Below, piece by piece: positions 23,601-26,380 of a stretch of DNA of 26,380 nucleotides; the stretch's first letter is position 1; each line of letters starts with the position of its first letter. The notes under the pieces are model-generated. The model ran no database searches and was not told the origin of the DNA. It saw nothing but the letters and a program-made list of their open reading frames with translations. The position numbers and the translations under genes are program-made. Location of the stretch: NCBI GenBank assembly GCA_000969725.1, contig JXSR01S035047.1; one strand, 5' to 3'. Source of the stretch: Ophiothrix spiculata. Lineage: Eukaryota > Echinodermata > Ophiuroidea > Amphilepidida > Ophiotrichidae.

Positions 23601-25292
23601 AGAAAGCTAAAAAATTCCATAAAGTAGTGCTCCCCTAGAAAACAAAAATTAAATTACACATATAAACACAAAAATGACTGCAAAAAGACAAGACATGGCA
23701 AGGACAGACTCAAAAAAAAGGAAAAACTTAAAATGGTTGTTTCAAAAACAGATGCGTTATTTAAAGACAAAAATCTATTTATATTTTTGTATGAGGAAAT
23801 GTTTGAATGATGTTCGAAAACTGTTTATTGGTTTGCTTCTTTTAGTGCTTTTGTAAGATAATTCCAAAGAATGGGTCTTCTGGAACGTATTCCATTGTCG
23901 AAAAATATTTCTTATTATGAGTCAAAACCAAACTATACGTCATTTCAACTCAATCAGTTACCATTCATCTGGTCATGAACAAGTTGTACATGCTAAAGTG
24001 TAAGTACAATTCACATTAGTACAGCAAGAAATTTACTTACAAACATAGCTTGTGCCCTCAAGGTGAGTGTTTCATCATGTTTGACATGTAACAGCCATGG
24101 AAACAGGCCGGAAAATCTTAATGATGCCGACATTATCTCTTTGGCACTGAAATGAGAAAATCAGATGGTATTAGATATACAAAACCGTTATGAACATGAT
24201 AGTCTCTGAAGAACTCATCAGAACATGTATACCATGATAACAATGCCAGAAATCTTGATAATAATGACATTTATCTATAATTTACACAGGGTAAGCCCAA
24301 ATCAACAACTGCTGTTCTTACTTAAGGCCTAACATTTTCCCCTTTTTACTGAATGAGAACGGCAACAACATAAACAAGAATGCAATCACCAGACTCAAGC
24401 ACTGGGAATAAATATATAAAGACAAAAATTTGCATCTTTTAGAATTCATAGATAAAGTTCAGCCGTCTAAAACACAGACAAATTACTTTCTGTTTCTTTC
24501 TTTTTCTTTTTTTTTTTGTTATTTTGTCTTATACACAATTTCATTATCTTAAATCTAGCAGTATAGTGATACTAAAAATGTTAACAGGAGATTTTAGAAT
24601 CAACTCTTGGCTTAGATAAATTTAAGGCAGCAATTGAAGTGTGCTTTTAATACCAAGCCCCTGGCACCCAAAATATTGACTCGCTACATTTAGAAGACCT
24701 TAATCATTATTCACTAGCAAATCTGATGACAGTGAATGATAGCAAAAGTTAGCTCTAAATTCCTGGATGTAATTACCTCAAGCCAGACATCAAGGACGCC
24801 AGAGATTTTTCTTCCAGCGTGTGACGTATGATGCACTTTGATCACTACAAGCCTGCTATTCACTCATTGTATTATTACTTGAATTCATTGCAAGAATGTC
24901 AAAAGTTAGTATTGTTTTCTATGTAACATATATCTTTTACAAGCAATATCAAACAAAATCTTTTCATTTTTTTTCCAAAACATACAGTCAAAAACATAAA
25001 TACTAACGCCAAAAAAGTTTTAATATCATATCCAGACATTACACAATACACTTATTTTATTTATTAATTTAGTTTTCTTTTTTATCAGGGCAGTCCAATC
25101 ACAGCAGAGCACATATTATACTTAGGGGTCCTGGAACATATACAATAACTAATAAAATAAAATAAAATAAATAAAATAACAATGACTACAAAATGCTTAC
25201 CTTTCTAAAGTCATGTCTACACCAAGTTCTGACACTGTGAACCCAGTCACAATTCCTACCAAATCTGTTAAGATCTGTACATACCATGGTTG
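2436..25292 (-). CDS. STK36: STK36 (Fused-type serine/threonine kinase), partial, 16 exons
   Basis: Sixteen minus-strand exons with GT-AG introns join in one frame (intron phases in order of transcription 2,0,1,0,0,0,2,0,0,2,0,2,1,0,1) to give 662 codons with no stop. The protein is leucine-rich and helical, as expected for the C-terminal ARM/HEAT-like region. From memory, human STK36 (about 1315 residues) has matching blocks in the same order: VCQLLCFPFALD, PISLLTRLAL, LLSLLAHTARVLSPSHL and VRAHTYRLLGHLLQHS. By that alignment the window covers about residue 500 to 1170. The kinase domain is off the right edge, and about 145 C-terminal residues are missing on the left. STK36/Fused acts in Hedgehog signalling in flies; in vertebrates it is needed to build the central pair of motile cilia, probably on a scaffold with KIF27. 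No promoter, start codon or poly(A) site of the gene is in the window. Exon boundaries are inferred and untested. Confidence 0.88.
2621..2787. other. Left end of intron 15
   Basis: This is the stretch between the exon 16 acceptor and the TA target site of the MITE at 2788. It includes the AT-rich pyrimidine tract of the acceptor on the minus strand and nothing else recognisable. Confidence 0.5.
3900..5230. repeat. Left-arm tandem repeats, ~185-bp unit
   Basis: About seven diverged units follow one another, marked by the block 'caaaatggccgccaaaata', then 'ttttaggcacaaa', 'gtgacttttaaacggtatca', 'aaaacaccaaat' and 'gttagcatgtttcaaat'. The 'atggccgcc' landmarks lie near 4120, 4300, 4500, 4690, 4865 and 5050, so the period is about 180-200 bp. 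Copies are imperfect, and one (near 4425) is partly duplicated. Confidence 0.75.
5240..6400. repeat. Right-arm tandem repeats, ~185-bp unit
   Basis: The same repeat unit as in the left arm, in inverted orientation, with 'ggcggccattttgga' type landmarks near 5270, 5455, 5640, 5820, 5995, 6170 and 6355. Unit number and offsets differ slightly from the left arm. The inner arms therefore pair with slipped register, suggesting unequal exchange or conversion between units. Confidence 0.7.
7266..7288 (+). repeat. 23-bp exact copy of STK36 exon 16 coding sequence
   Basis: Positions 7266-7288 equal 2583-2605 base for base, in the same orientation. Read on the minus strand both contain codons for TRLLNDQ. 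The segment is absent from the related MITE at 14426-14879. There the flanking bases (caaagtt and acaa...ggtaaaagg) are directly joined, so it is an insertion of about 21 bp with GTT at each junction. Confidence 0.85.
7596..8097. other. Intron 15, unassigned
   Basis: AT-rich intron sequence between the MITE and the TTAA element. I see no exon, no terminal repeats and no similarity to the other repeats in the window. Confidence 0.4.
8098..8339. mobile_element. TTAA-flanked inverted-repeat MITE
   Basis: TTAA occurs at both ends (8098-8101, 8336-8339), the target site used by piggyBac-like transposons. The ends are imperfect inverted repeats (ggggctgcttcaaa on the left, ggagcacttcaaaa on the right read inward, followed by an ACCGGC/ACCGGT block). 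An inner inverted pair begins 'ttcataaagatttgaatcaa' and closes near 8240. No coding capacity. Its right end lies 6 bp from the exon 15 splice donor. Confidence 0.65.
8346..8487 (-). CDS. STK36: STK36 exon 15
   Basis: 142 nt, starting in phase 0 after AATTTCAG and ending in phase 1. It encodes a segment with MLSICSHLARSSAHHLPVLK, which aligns with human LLSLLAHTARVLSPSHLSF. The donor G|GTTAGC is weak beyond the obligatory GT, and a MITE target site begins directly after it. The frame into exon 16 (GGC, Gly) is exact, which supports this donor over the alternatives GTACTG and GTAGTT further inside. Confidence 0.85.
8488..9600. other. Intron 14, unassigned part
   Basis: AT-rich sequence between exon 15 and the inverted-repeat element that begins near 9600. 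No exon-like frame or terminal repeat was recognised. Confidence 0.4.
9600..10040. mobile_element. Inverted-repeat element, family shared with 18840-19010
   Basis: 9651-9680 and 9924-9953 are inverted copies matching at about 28 of 30 positions (ccattatgagatgatagatg against its complement with one change). The block 'aagaatgagaataaa' followed by 'ttttgcctgtcat' and 'cgtctcataatgg' also occurs in the element at 18840-19010. Inside is a smaller hairpin (9965-10001, gagtaatgggtgccccc pairing with aggtgcctattactc). The outer limits are uncertain; the right end appears to stop at 'ttattctc', about 18 bp from the exon 14 donor. Confidence 0.55.
10059..10132 (-). CDS. STK36: STK36 exon 14
   Basis: 74 nt. 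It opens by completing GGG (Gly) in phase 1 after TTTTTCAG and ends CTC AAG|GTGGGT in phase 0. It encodes LLSRLILSNDMFISQFTDAI, aligned with human [20 protein letters not shown]. Confidence 0.88.
10133..10794. other. Intron 13, unassigned part
   Basis: AT-rich intron sequence with a locally repeated 'attggtgcaa' (10271-10305) and a 'tggtctcaaat'/'tggtctcagat' pair near 10562 and 10640. I recognise no element or exon here. Confidence 0.35.
10795..11060 (-). pseudogene. Oldest exon 13 copy, split by an insertion
   Basis: 10795-10830 resembles the exon 13 segment near 11355-11390 (ggtttgaggaatagctgaca). 11003-11060 resembles the next part of the same unit plus its intron (caatagttt, agactagact, then the 'acaacaag' region). 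About 170 bp of unrelated AT-rich sequence, starting 'ctgtaaacatgaatatt', lies between the two halves. It is diverged and frame-broken and is not a usable exon. Confidence 0.6.
11072..11145 (-). pseudogene. Exon 13 partial copy with 11-bp deletion
   Basis: This is a copy of the last part of exon 13 with an intact donor GTGAGT at 11071 downward. Relative to the neighbouring copies it lacks 11 bp (aggaacagctg) between two TGA triplets. The loss shifts the reading frame, so the copy cannot substitute for exon 13. Confidence 0.75.
11197..11281 (-). pseudogene. Exon 13 partial copy with intact frame
   Basis: 85 bp matching the 3' end of exon 13 with few changes. It still encodes SLQQSLVLPKLLQACQLFLK followed by PDLLNVPV and carries an intact donor GTGAGT in phase 1. 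The 5' part of exon 13 is missing. The sequence immediately upstream (ttggcaccaattatcatccac on the plus strand) is duplicated intron without a pyrimidine tract. It is probably a non-functional tandem copy. Confidence 0.7.
11333..11538 (-). CDS. STK36: STK36 exon 13
   Basis: 206 nt, phase 2 in and phase 1 out. The acceptor follows TTTGTTTGACAG, and the donor is ATG G|GTGAGT. It encodes 68 full codons, including HVCQLLCFPFAMDIHDML, nearly identical to human VCQLLCFPFALDMDADLL, the best diagnostic match in the window. The 3' half, with the donor and some intron, is repeated three more times downstream in the direction of transcription. Confidence 0.93.
11643..11775. repeat. 24-bp tandem duplication, (AAT)n and short repeat tail
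   Basis: 11643-11666 and 11667-11690 are two copies of a 24-bp unit (tattgtgtattgc, then g or a, tagtgcaaca) differing at one base. An AAT-rich microsatellite follows (11691-11713). After it comes 'aaaagcgcctgatatgaaaa', which looks like the end of a dispersed repeat, but the family is not identified. Confidence 0.6.
11973..12109. mobile_element. 137-bp palindromic hairpin MITE
   Basis: Left end gttacccctatttgttc and right end gaacaaacaggggataac are inverted. The arms continue through 'tatgtttgggtgctgta' to a centre at cggccttcggcc. The stem is about 60 bp with a few mismatches. The short length and near-complete palindrome suggest a hairpin-type MITE; an intronic stem-loop RNA is the less likely alternative. 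Confidence 0.65.
12199..12302 (-). CDS. STK36: STK36 exon 12
   Basis: 104 nt, phase 0 in and phase 2 out (TCG AG|GTATGT). It encodes 34 codons with CNADGPIMLSLSTLISKDF. The leftover AG joins the T of exon 13 to give Ser, in frame. The position between the PEWSLISP and VCQLLCFPFA blocks fits human STK36. Confidence 0.87.
12303..13083. other. Intron 11, unassigned part
   Basis: AT-rich sequence. It includes the exon 12 acceptor tract near 12303-12320. No element was recognised before the inverted-repeat transposon starting at 13084. Confidence 0.4.
13084..13889. mobile_element. DNA transposon with CAGATACTGGTAC ends, copy 1
   Basis: The left end TCTCAGATACTGGTAC and right end GTACCAGTATCTGGGA are inverted. 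Within about 130 bp of the left end and 150 bp of the right end the 9-mer CCAGTATTG (or its complement CAATACTGG) recurs with small variations, a subterminal repeat pattern. The ends align with copy 2 at 18062-18628. The middle (about 13230-13780) has no recognisable gene; the 88-codon frame 13228-13494 has no similarity I know. No clear target duplication was found. Confidence 0.65.
14078..14261 (-). CDS. STK36: STK36 exon 11
   Basis: 184 nt. It starts by completing AGA (Arg) in phase 2 and ends ACT CAG|GTAAGT in phase 0. It contains an acidic linker (DLEDEEENEQ), then PEWSLISPAGLMASLQV, which aligns with human WSLLSPQGMAALLSLA. The acidic stretch separates two helical blocks. Confidence 0.9.
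14424..14881. mobile_element. Intact 454-bp TA-flanked MITE
   Basis: The element is 14426-14879 with ends TATGTGACCTGTC and GACAGGTCACATA and TA on both flanks. It is the uninterrupted relative of the MITE at 2790-7593 in inverted orientation, sharing CTTAAGGGTCCC, TTTGGTCTCATCTGAAAG and AACTATAGTTCT blocks. No coding capacity. It sits between exons 10 and 11. Confidence 0.8.
14958..15094 (-). CDS. STK36: STK36 exon 10
   Basis: 137 nt, phase 0 in and phase 2 out (AAT AG|GTAAGC). It encodes CPFDYGVLDGLMLLLCQFL and then an amphipathic stretch ending WQMLWN. Acceptor GTGCAG and donor are both good matches to consensus. Confidence 0.88.
15425..15790. repeat. Diverged relatives of the foldback internal repeat
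   Basis: Blocks 'ttttggcggccattt', 'ttggcggccatattggattt' and 'tttggtggccattttggtgg' occur near 15428, 15604 and 15755, spaced about 150-175 bp apart. This resembles the ~185-bp units in the arms of the 2881-7227 element. I see no inverted partner or clear ends, so this is a decayed fragment or an independent array. Confidence 0.5.
15997..16107 (-). CDS. STK36: STK36 exon 9
   Basis: 111 nt, phase 0 at both ends, 37 codons with TAAALLVSQLLYNG and a second helix DLLAALQSALTDLS. Acceptor TTTTTCATATCAG and donor CAG|GTAAAT are both plausible. Confidence 0.85.
16108..16878. other. Intron 8, unassigned part
   Basis: AT-rich sequence with a short TCGG microsatellite (gtcggtcggtcggt near 16266-16284) and poly(A) stretches. 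The 75-codon plus-strand frame at 16462-16689 has no similarity I recognise and is probably chance. Confidence 0.4.
16879..17617. mobile_element. TTAA-flanked foldback element
   Basis: Ends ttaaggggcc (16879) and ggcccttaa (to 17617) bring TTAA on both sides. Long imperfect inverted arms follow: 'actcagc', 'tttgcatactgaacatgatg', 'tttttggaccaaaatg' and 'ctagaaagcaatatct' recur in reverse on the other side. Each arm is roughly 350 bp with visible divergence. The plus-strand 106-codon frame here is low-complexity and not credible as a gene. A piggyBac-type target site is suggested by TTAA, with no transposase to confirm it. Confidence 0.65.
17935..17998 (-). CDS. STK36: STK36 exon 8 (short)
   Basis: 64 nt: it completes CAC (His) in phase 2, then adds MIEASVLFAAILLDSQVASQ plus Thr, ending ACT|GTAAGT in phase 0. 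The start was chosen after the pyrimidine-rich run that ends CTCCTCAG. A longer version is also open in frame: upstream codons read IHDAIPKCDISSRFDLLS and reach into the transposon end at 18062, with a possible acceptor CCAG inside that transposon. The short form is preferred because its acceptor is better. Confidence 0.72.
18062..18628. mobile_element. DNA transposon with CCCAGATACTGGTA ends, copy 2
   Basis: Left end TCCCAGATACTGGTAT and right end GTACCAGTATCTGGGA are inverted. The CCAGTATTG motif recurs in the outer parts as in copy 1. Roughly 18220-18517 has no counterpart in copy 1 and looks like a second insertion. The left end is about 62 bp from the acceptor of exon 8 and may have supplied new intron sequence there. 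Confidence 0.65.
18221..18460. repeat. G12/C8 palindrome followed by a purine tract
   Basis: A run of 12 G (18236-18247) and a run of 8 C (18257-18264) flank CGGAATCCG, making a GC hairpin. Further on, 18304-18413 is purine on the plus strand except for two T bases. The whole block lies inside the transposon copy at 18062-18628 and appears to be a separate insertion. Confidence 0.7.
18840..19010. mobile_element. Inverted-repeat element, relative of 9600-10040
   Basis: It shares 'ccaagaatgagaataaatgat', the 'gcctcataat' block and 'gagacgatatatgacaggcaaaac' with the other copy. The two halves are inverted around about 18930 (gtatattgttttc / gtaaaacaatgaac). Outer limits are uncertain. Confidence 0.55.
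19361..19518. mobile_element. 158-bp hairpin MITE next to exon 7
   Basis: Inverted arms run from aaatatttaatgat (left) to atcattaaatattt (right), through 'ggatctt'/'aagatcc' and 'ggtgaact'/'agttcacc', to a centre 'ggtactataaaatagtacc'. The right end is about 18 bp from the exon 7 donor. Confidence 0.65.
19538..19632 (-). CDS. STK36: STK36 exon 7
   Basis: 95 nt, phase 0 in and phase 2 out (CCA CCA CA|GTAAGT). It encodes a 31-codon segment with MTLQTLSSIIITMGE, predicted helical. The leftover CA joins the C of exon 8 to give His. Confidence 0.82.
19813..19995. repeat. Two direct copies of a ~48-bp sequence
   Basis: 19813-19859 and 19945-19995 share 'tcaaccaaact', 'tgtttgtctgac' and 'aatgactac/atgta' in the same order, separated by about 85 bp. 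Family unknown. Confidence 0.6.
20005..20462. mobile_element. Mutator-like MITE with perfect 10-bp target duplication
   Basis: The element 20015-20452 (438 bp) has ends AAGGTTTCTGTCGACA and TGTCGACAGAAACCTT that are perfect inverted repeats. It is flanked by AGTATCAAAT on both sides (20005-20014, 20453-20462). A 9-11 bp duplication is typical of Mutator-like elements. GTCGAC recurs inside each end. No coding frame. The perfect duplication and ends suggest a fairly recent insertion. Confidence 0.8.
20463..21082. other. Intron 6, unassigned part
   Basis: AT-rich sequence with a GC-rich spot near 20501-20515 (ggtggcggccgcg) and an AT hairpin at 20966-21007 (atttgcaaatttaaa pairing with ttttaaatttgcaaa). 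No exon was recognised. Confidence 0.4.
21083..21181 (-). CDS. STK36: STK36 exon 6
   Basis: 99 nt, phase 0 at both ends. Acceptor TTTCTTGCAG is strong and donor AAG|GTAAGT is consensus. It encodes 33 codons with VQVSKDLCEFLAQSPDH and a hydrophobic helix. Confidence 0.87.
21607..21714 (-). CDS. STK36: STK36 exon 5
   Basis: 108 nt, phase 0 at both ends (ATTTGACAG|ATGGCT, then TTG AAG|GTAGGT). It encodes MAKCLGDEMAKDAHHELTK, then FLAFLINPTFSENVLK. The initial Met codon is internal, not a start: the frame joins exon 4 exactly. Confidence 0.87.
21840..22140 (-). mobile_element. tRNA-derived SINE-like repeat
   Basis: On the minus strand 22134-22094 reads GTTAGAGCTC, then GGTCCAAGTTCGAATCCC, like the D-arm end and T-arm (pol III B box) of a tRNA. 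The body further left carries 'cttgcctaaagg'. A 23-bp unit is tandemly duplicated at 22053-22075 and 22076-22098 (tcaacttttggcagcag, a or t, gggat). The left limit and the family are unknown. Confidence 0.5.
22447..22574 (-). CDS. STK36: STK36 exon 4
   Basis: 128 nt. It completes GGT (Gly) in phase 1 after TTTCCTGTAG and ends CGA AAG|GTATGG in phase 0. It encodes an acidic start DLHEGEE followed by a hydrophobic helix with ELVFLPLGLDTC. Confidence 0.86.
22575..23288. other. Intron 3, no element recognised
   Basis: AT-rich intron with no terminal repeats seen. The plus-strand frame crossing exon 4 and running to 22735 is a shadow of the exon. Confidence 0.45.
23289..23439 (-). CDS. STK36: STK36 exon 3
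   Basis: 151 nt, phase 0 in and phase 1 out (GAA G|GTAGGA). Acceptor CATATTTCCAG. It encodes SPPEFSLGFYNGLANTHAD, then DIVPALLATLNEDEALFKKL. The leftover G plus GT of exon 4 gives Gly. Confidence 0.88.
23513..23940 (-). mobile_element. LINE 3' end, 5'-truncated
   Basis: Read on the minus strand, a decayed reverse-transcriptase C-terminus is visible: NGIRSRRPILWNYLTKALKE in one frame, then NSFRTSFKHFLIQKYK and a stop in the next. This is the usual 'LWN LP ... F+ LK + L Y' end of CR1/L2-type elements. About 250 bp of AT-rich 3' untranslated sequence follows, with AATAAA and a short tail of GATTG/AATTG repeats at about 23517-23531. A frameshift makes it inactive. Confidence 0.7.
24041..24146 (-). 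CDS. STK36: STK36 exon 2
   Basis: 106 nt. It completes AGT (Ser) in phase 2 after TCTCATTTCAG and ends ATG TTT|GTAAGT in phase 0. It encodes AKEIMSASLRFSGLFPWLLH and a second helix TLTLRAQAMF. Confidence 0.87.
24147..25200. other. Intron 1, low-complexity repeats
   Basis: AT-rich intron with a T-rich tract (24481-24520) and an (AAAAT)n-type microsatellite (25151-25179). The latter is preceded by sequence resembling the end of a retroelement, not identified further. No exon was found. Confidence 0.45.
25201..25292 (-). CDS. STK36: STK36 exon 1 of this window (internal exon of the gene)
   Basis: 92 nt, phase 0 in and phase 2 out (GAA AG|GTAAGC). Acceptor TTTATTTCAG. It encodes QPWYVQILTDLVGIVTGF and a further helix. 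It is the most 5' exon found. Since the intron upstream runs to the window edge, the kinase-domain exons are beyond 26380. Confidence 0.87.
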
Positions 25293-26100
25293 CTGAAATA
25301 AATGAAAAGCCCCACTGACGTGTTATTCTTCAATATATTGTAACTACAGATATCAGATCACAAAATGTTAATATGGGCATGTATGTATGATTTAGACCTG
25401 GACTAAGTTAGTCCCATACTACTGAAATATAGTCCTGGACAAAGTTCGTCACATACTAGTGAAATTTAGCTCTTTGAAAAGTAACAATTTTGGTTAGAGG
25501 TATAAGATAATTTTTGTTTTTGTTTATTTACATTTTTTTAATATTTTTTAATTTATTCTTAAAATTTCAGAATTTTGTTTGGTTTTAAAATAGGCAAATA
25601 ACTTTTCCAGGAGAACAAACCTTGGTTCAAACCTAGTATTAACTTTGGTCGATGTCTAATTCTTCTGTGTATATTCTATTTGGTATGAAGTGATAAGGGC
25701 AGTGTGGGCACTTAAAATTTTACAAAATTTCAAATCTTATTTGCAGATGATATGCACATTGTATGTTTGATAATAACATTCTCCTACCAAATATTGTGAA
25801 CATTTTGAATAAAACACAAAATAAACAAAATTTAGAAAAGTTGAAAAAAAATGTCATGTTGGGTATGAGGCTATTCAAAAAGGCATGTGTTGATGCTATA
25901 AGTCAGGAGAGAGGCTGAGTTTTGTTTGTAAAATTTAATTTTGATAGCAGATAAATTAAAGAAATTTCAATTTTGATTGGATCTGCTATTAAAGCTTACT
26001 TCCAAGATTTTACCCCTAGGGGGCATACATTTTTGTTGTGCCGATAATAGTCAATCAGAAAGAAAATCTAAATCTTTTAAATAAATATTGTGGCTTAATT
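25293..26100. other. Upstream intron with a short tandem repeat
   Basis: 25398-25432 and 25433-25468 are two imperfect copies of a ~35-bp unit (cctggac, aaagtt/taagtt, catacta, gtgaaat-type). The rest is AT-rich. A short inverted pair atagcagat / atctgctat lies at about 25945 and 25982. No exon was found. Confidence 0.45.
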
Positions 26101-26380
26101 TCACAATGAAACTTTGCATGCTGCCATTTTTACTGCTAACTCTTCAATGATGGAAAAAATTATGATATGTTTGGCAAAATATTGGGATGATGTTGAATGG
26201 ACTAATTGTGTTTCTGAAGAACTTCATGAATTTGCATGTTTGATAGCTATTTGAAATTTGTCTTCCGGCGGTGTTGATATTAAAATAACACCCAGAATGG
26301 CTCATTATGGAATAAGAGGTCTAGCGTTGGAGTGGTTCAGAAATTACCTATCAAATAGAAAGCAATTTGTTGATTACAAC
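26101..26380 (+). mobile_element. LINE reverse-transcriptase fragment, decayed, runs off the window
   Basis: On the plus strand 26303-26380 encodes HYGIRGLALEWFRNYLSNRK and continues with QFVDYN, the segment of non-LTR reverse transcriptase that follows the catalytic LDLSKAFD motif. Upstream in the same frame ELHEFACLIAI precedes an in-frame TGA (26252-26254), and the LDLSKAFD-equivalent region is short and degenerate (NLSSGGVD). The element is therefore a pseudogene here. It is oriented opposite to STK36 and to the LINE end at 23513-23940. CR1/Jockey-type is likely; the exact clade is not resolvable. Confidence 0.75.

Noticed and set aside
25737-25765. LFADDM-type reading on the plus strand, like the catalytic YADD/FADD box of reverse transcriptase
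   Set aside because: It lies upstream of the HYGIRG segment whereas FADD follows it in real elements, and the sequence on both sides shows no other reverse-transcriptase motif. Probably chance.

Overview
The window is a piece of an animal nuclear genome. It lies inside one gene that is read from the minus strand and is cut at both ends by the window. Sixteen coding exons were reconstructed by hand from splice sites and reading frame. They join without a frame break into 662 codons. The product is recognisable as STK36, the animal homologue of the Fused serine/threonine kinase: its C-terminal half aligns well with what I remember of human STK36 (exon 13 'HVCQLLCFPFAMDI', exon 11 'PEWSLISP', exon 16 'ARACGLVGNLLRH'). 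Only the helical/ARM-repeat-like part is here. The kinase domain and first part of the linker must lie beyond position 26380. By comparison with human STK36, roughly the last 145 residues lie to the left of the window or in an exon I could not find.

Layout, right to left in the direction of transcription: exons 1-6 (25292-21083) sit close together with short introns. Exons 7-14 (19632-10059) are spread out and separated by many repeats. Exons 15 and 16 (8487-8346 and 2620-2436) are separated by a 5.7-kb intron filled by a nested inverted-repeat element. Region 1-2435 holds one hAT-like element and otherwise unassigned sequence.

Nearly everything between exons looks like mobile-element debris. 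There is a 4.35-kb foldback (palindromic) element with internal ~185-bp tandem repeats, inserted into a 454-bp-class TA-flanked MITE, of which an uninterrupted relative lies at 14426-14879. Other pieces are two TTAA-flanked inverted-repeat elements, a Mutator-like element with a perfect 10-bp target duplication, a hAT-like element with an 8-bp duplication, two copies of a 'CCAGTATTG'-rich element, several hairpin MITEs, a tRNA-derived SINE, a LINE 3' end and a LINE reverse-transcriptase fragment. Several elements end within about 20 bp of an STK36 5' splice site.

The most unusual observations are: (i) a decaying tandem series of copies of the 3' half of exon 13 with its splice donor; (ii) an exact 23-bp copy of exon 16 coding sequence inside the MITE 4.7 kb away; and (iii) the giant foldback, which should make a kilobase-scale double-stranded hairpin in the pre-mRNA. 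I see no operon, CRISPR, phage or other prokaryote-type system. Split genes, AT-rich introns and the mix of transposons point to a marine invertebrate, plausibly a deuterostome such as an echinoderm or hemichordate, but the species assignment is a guess.
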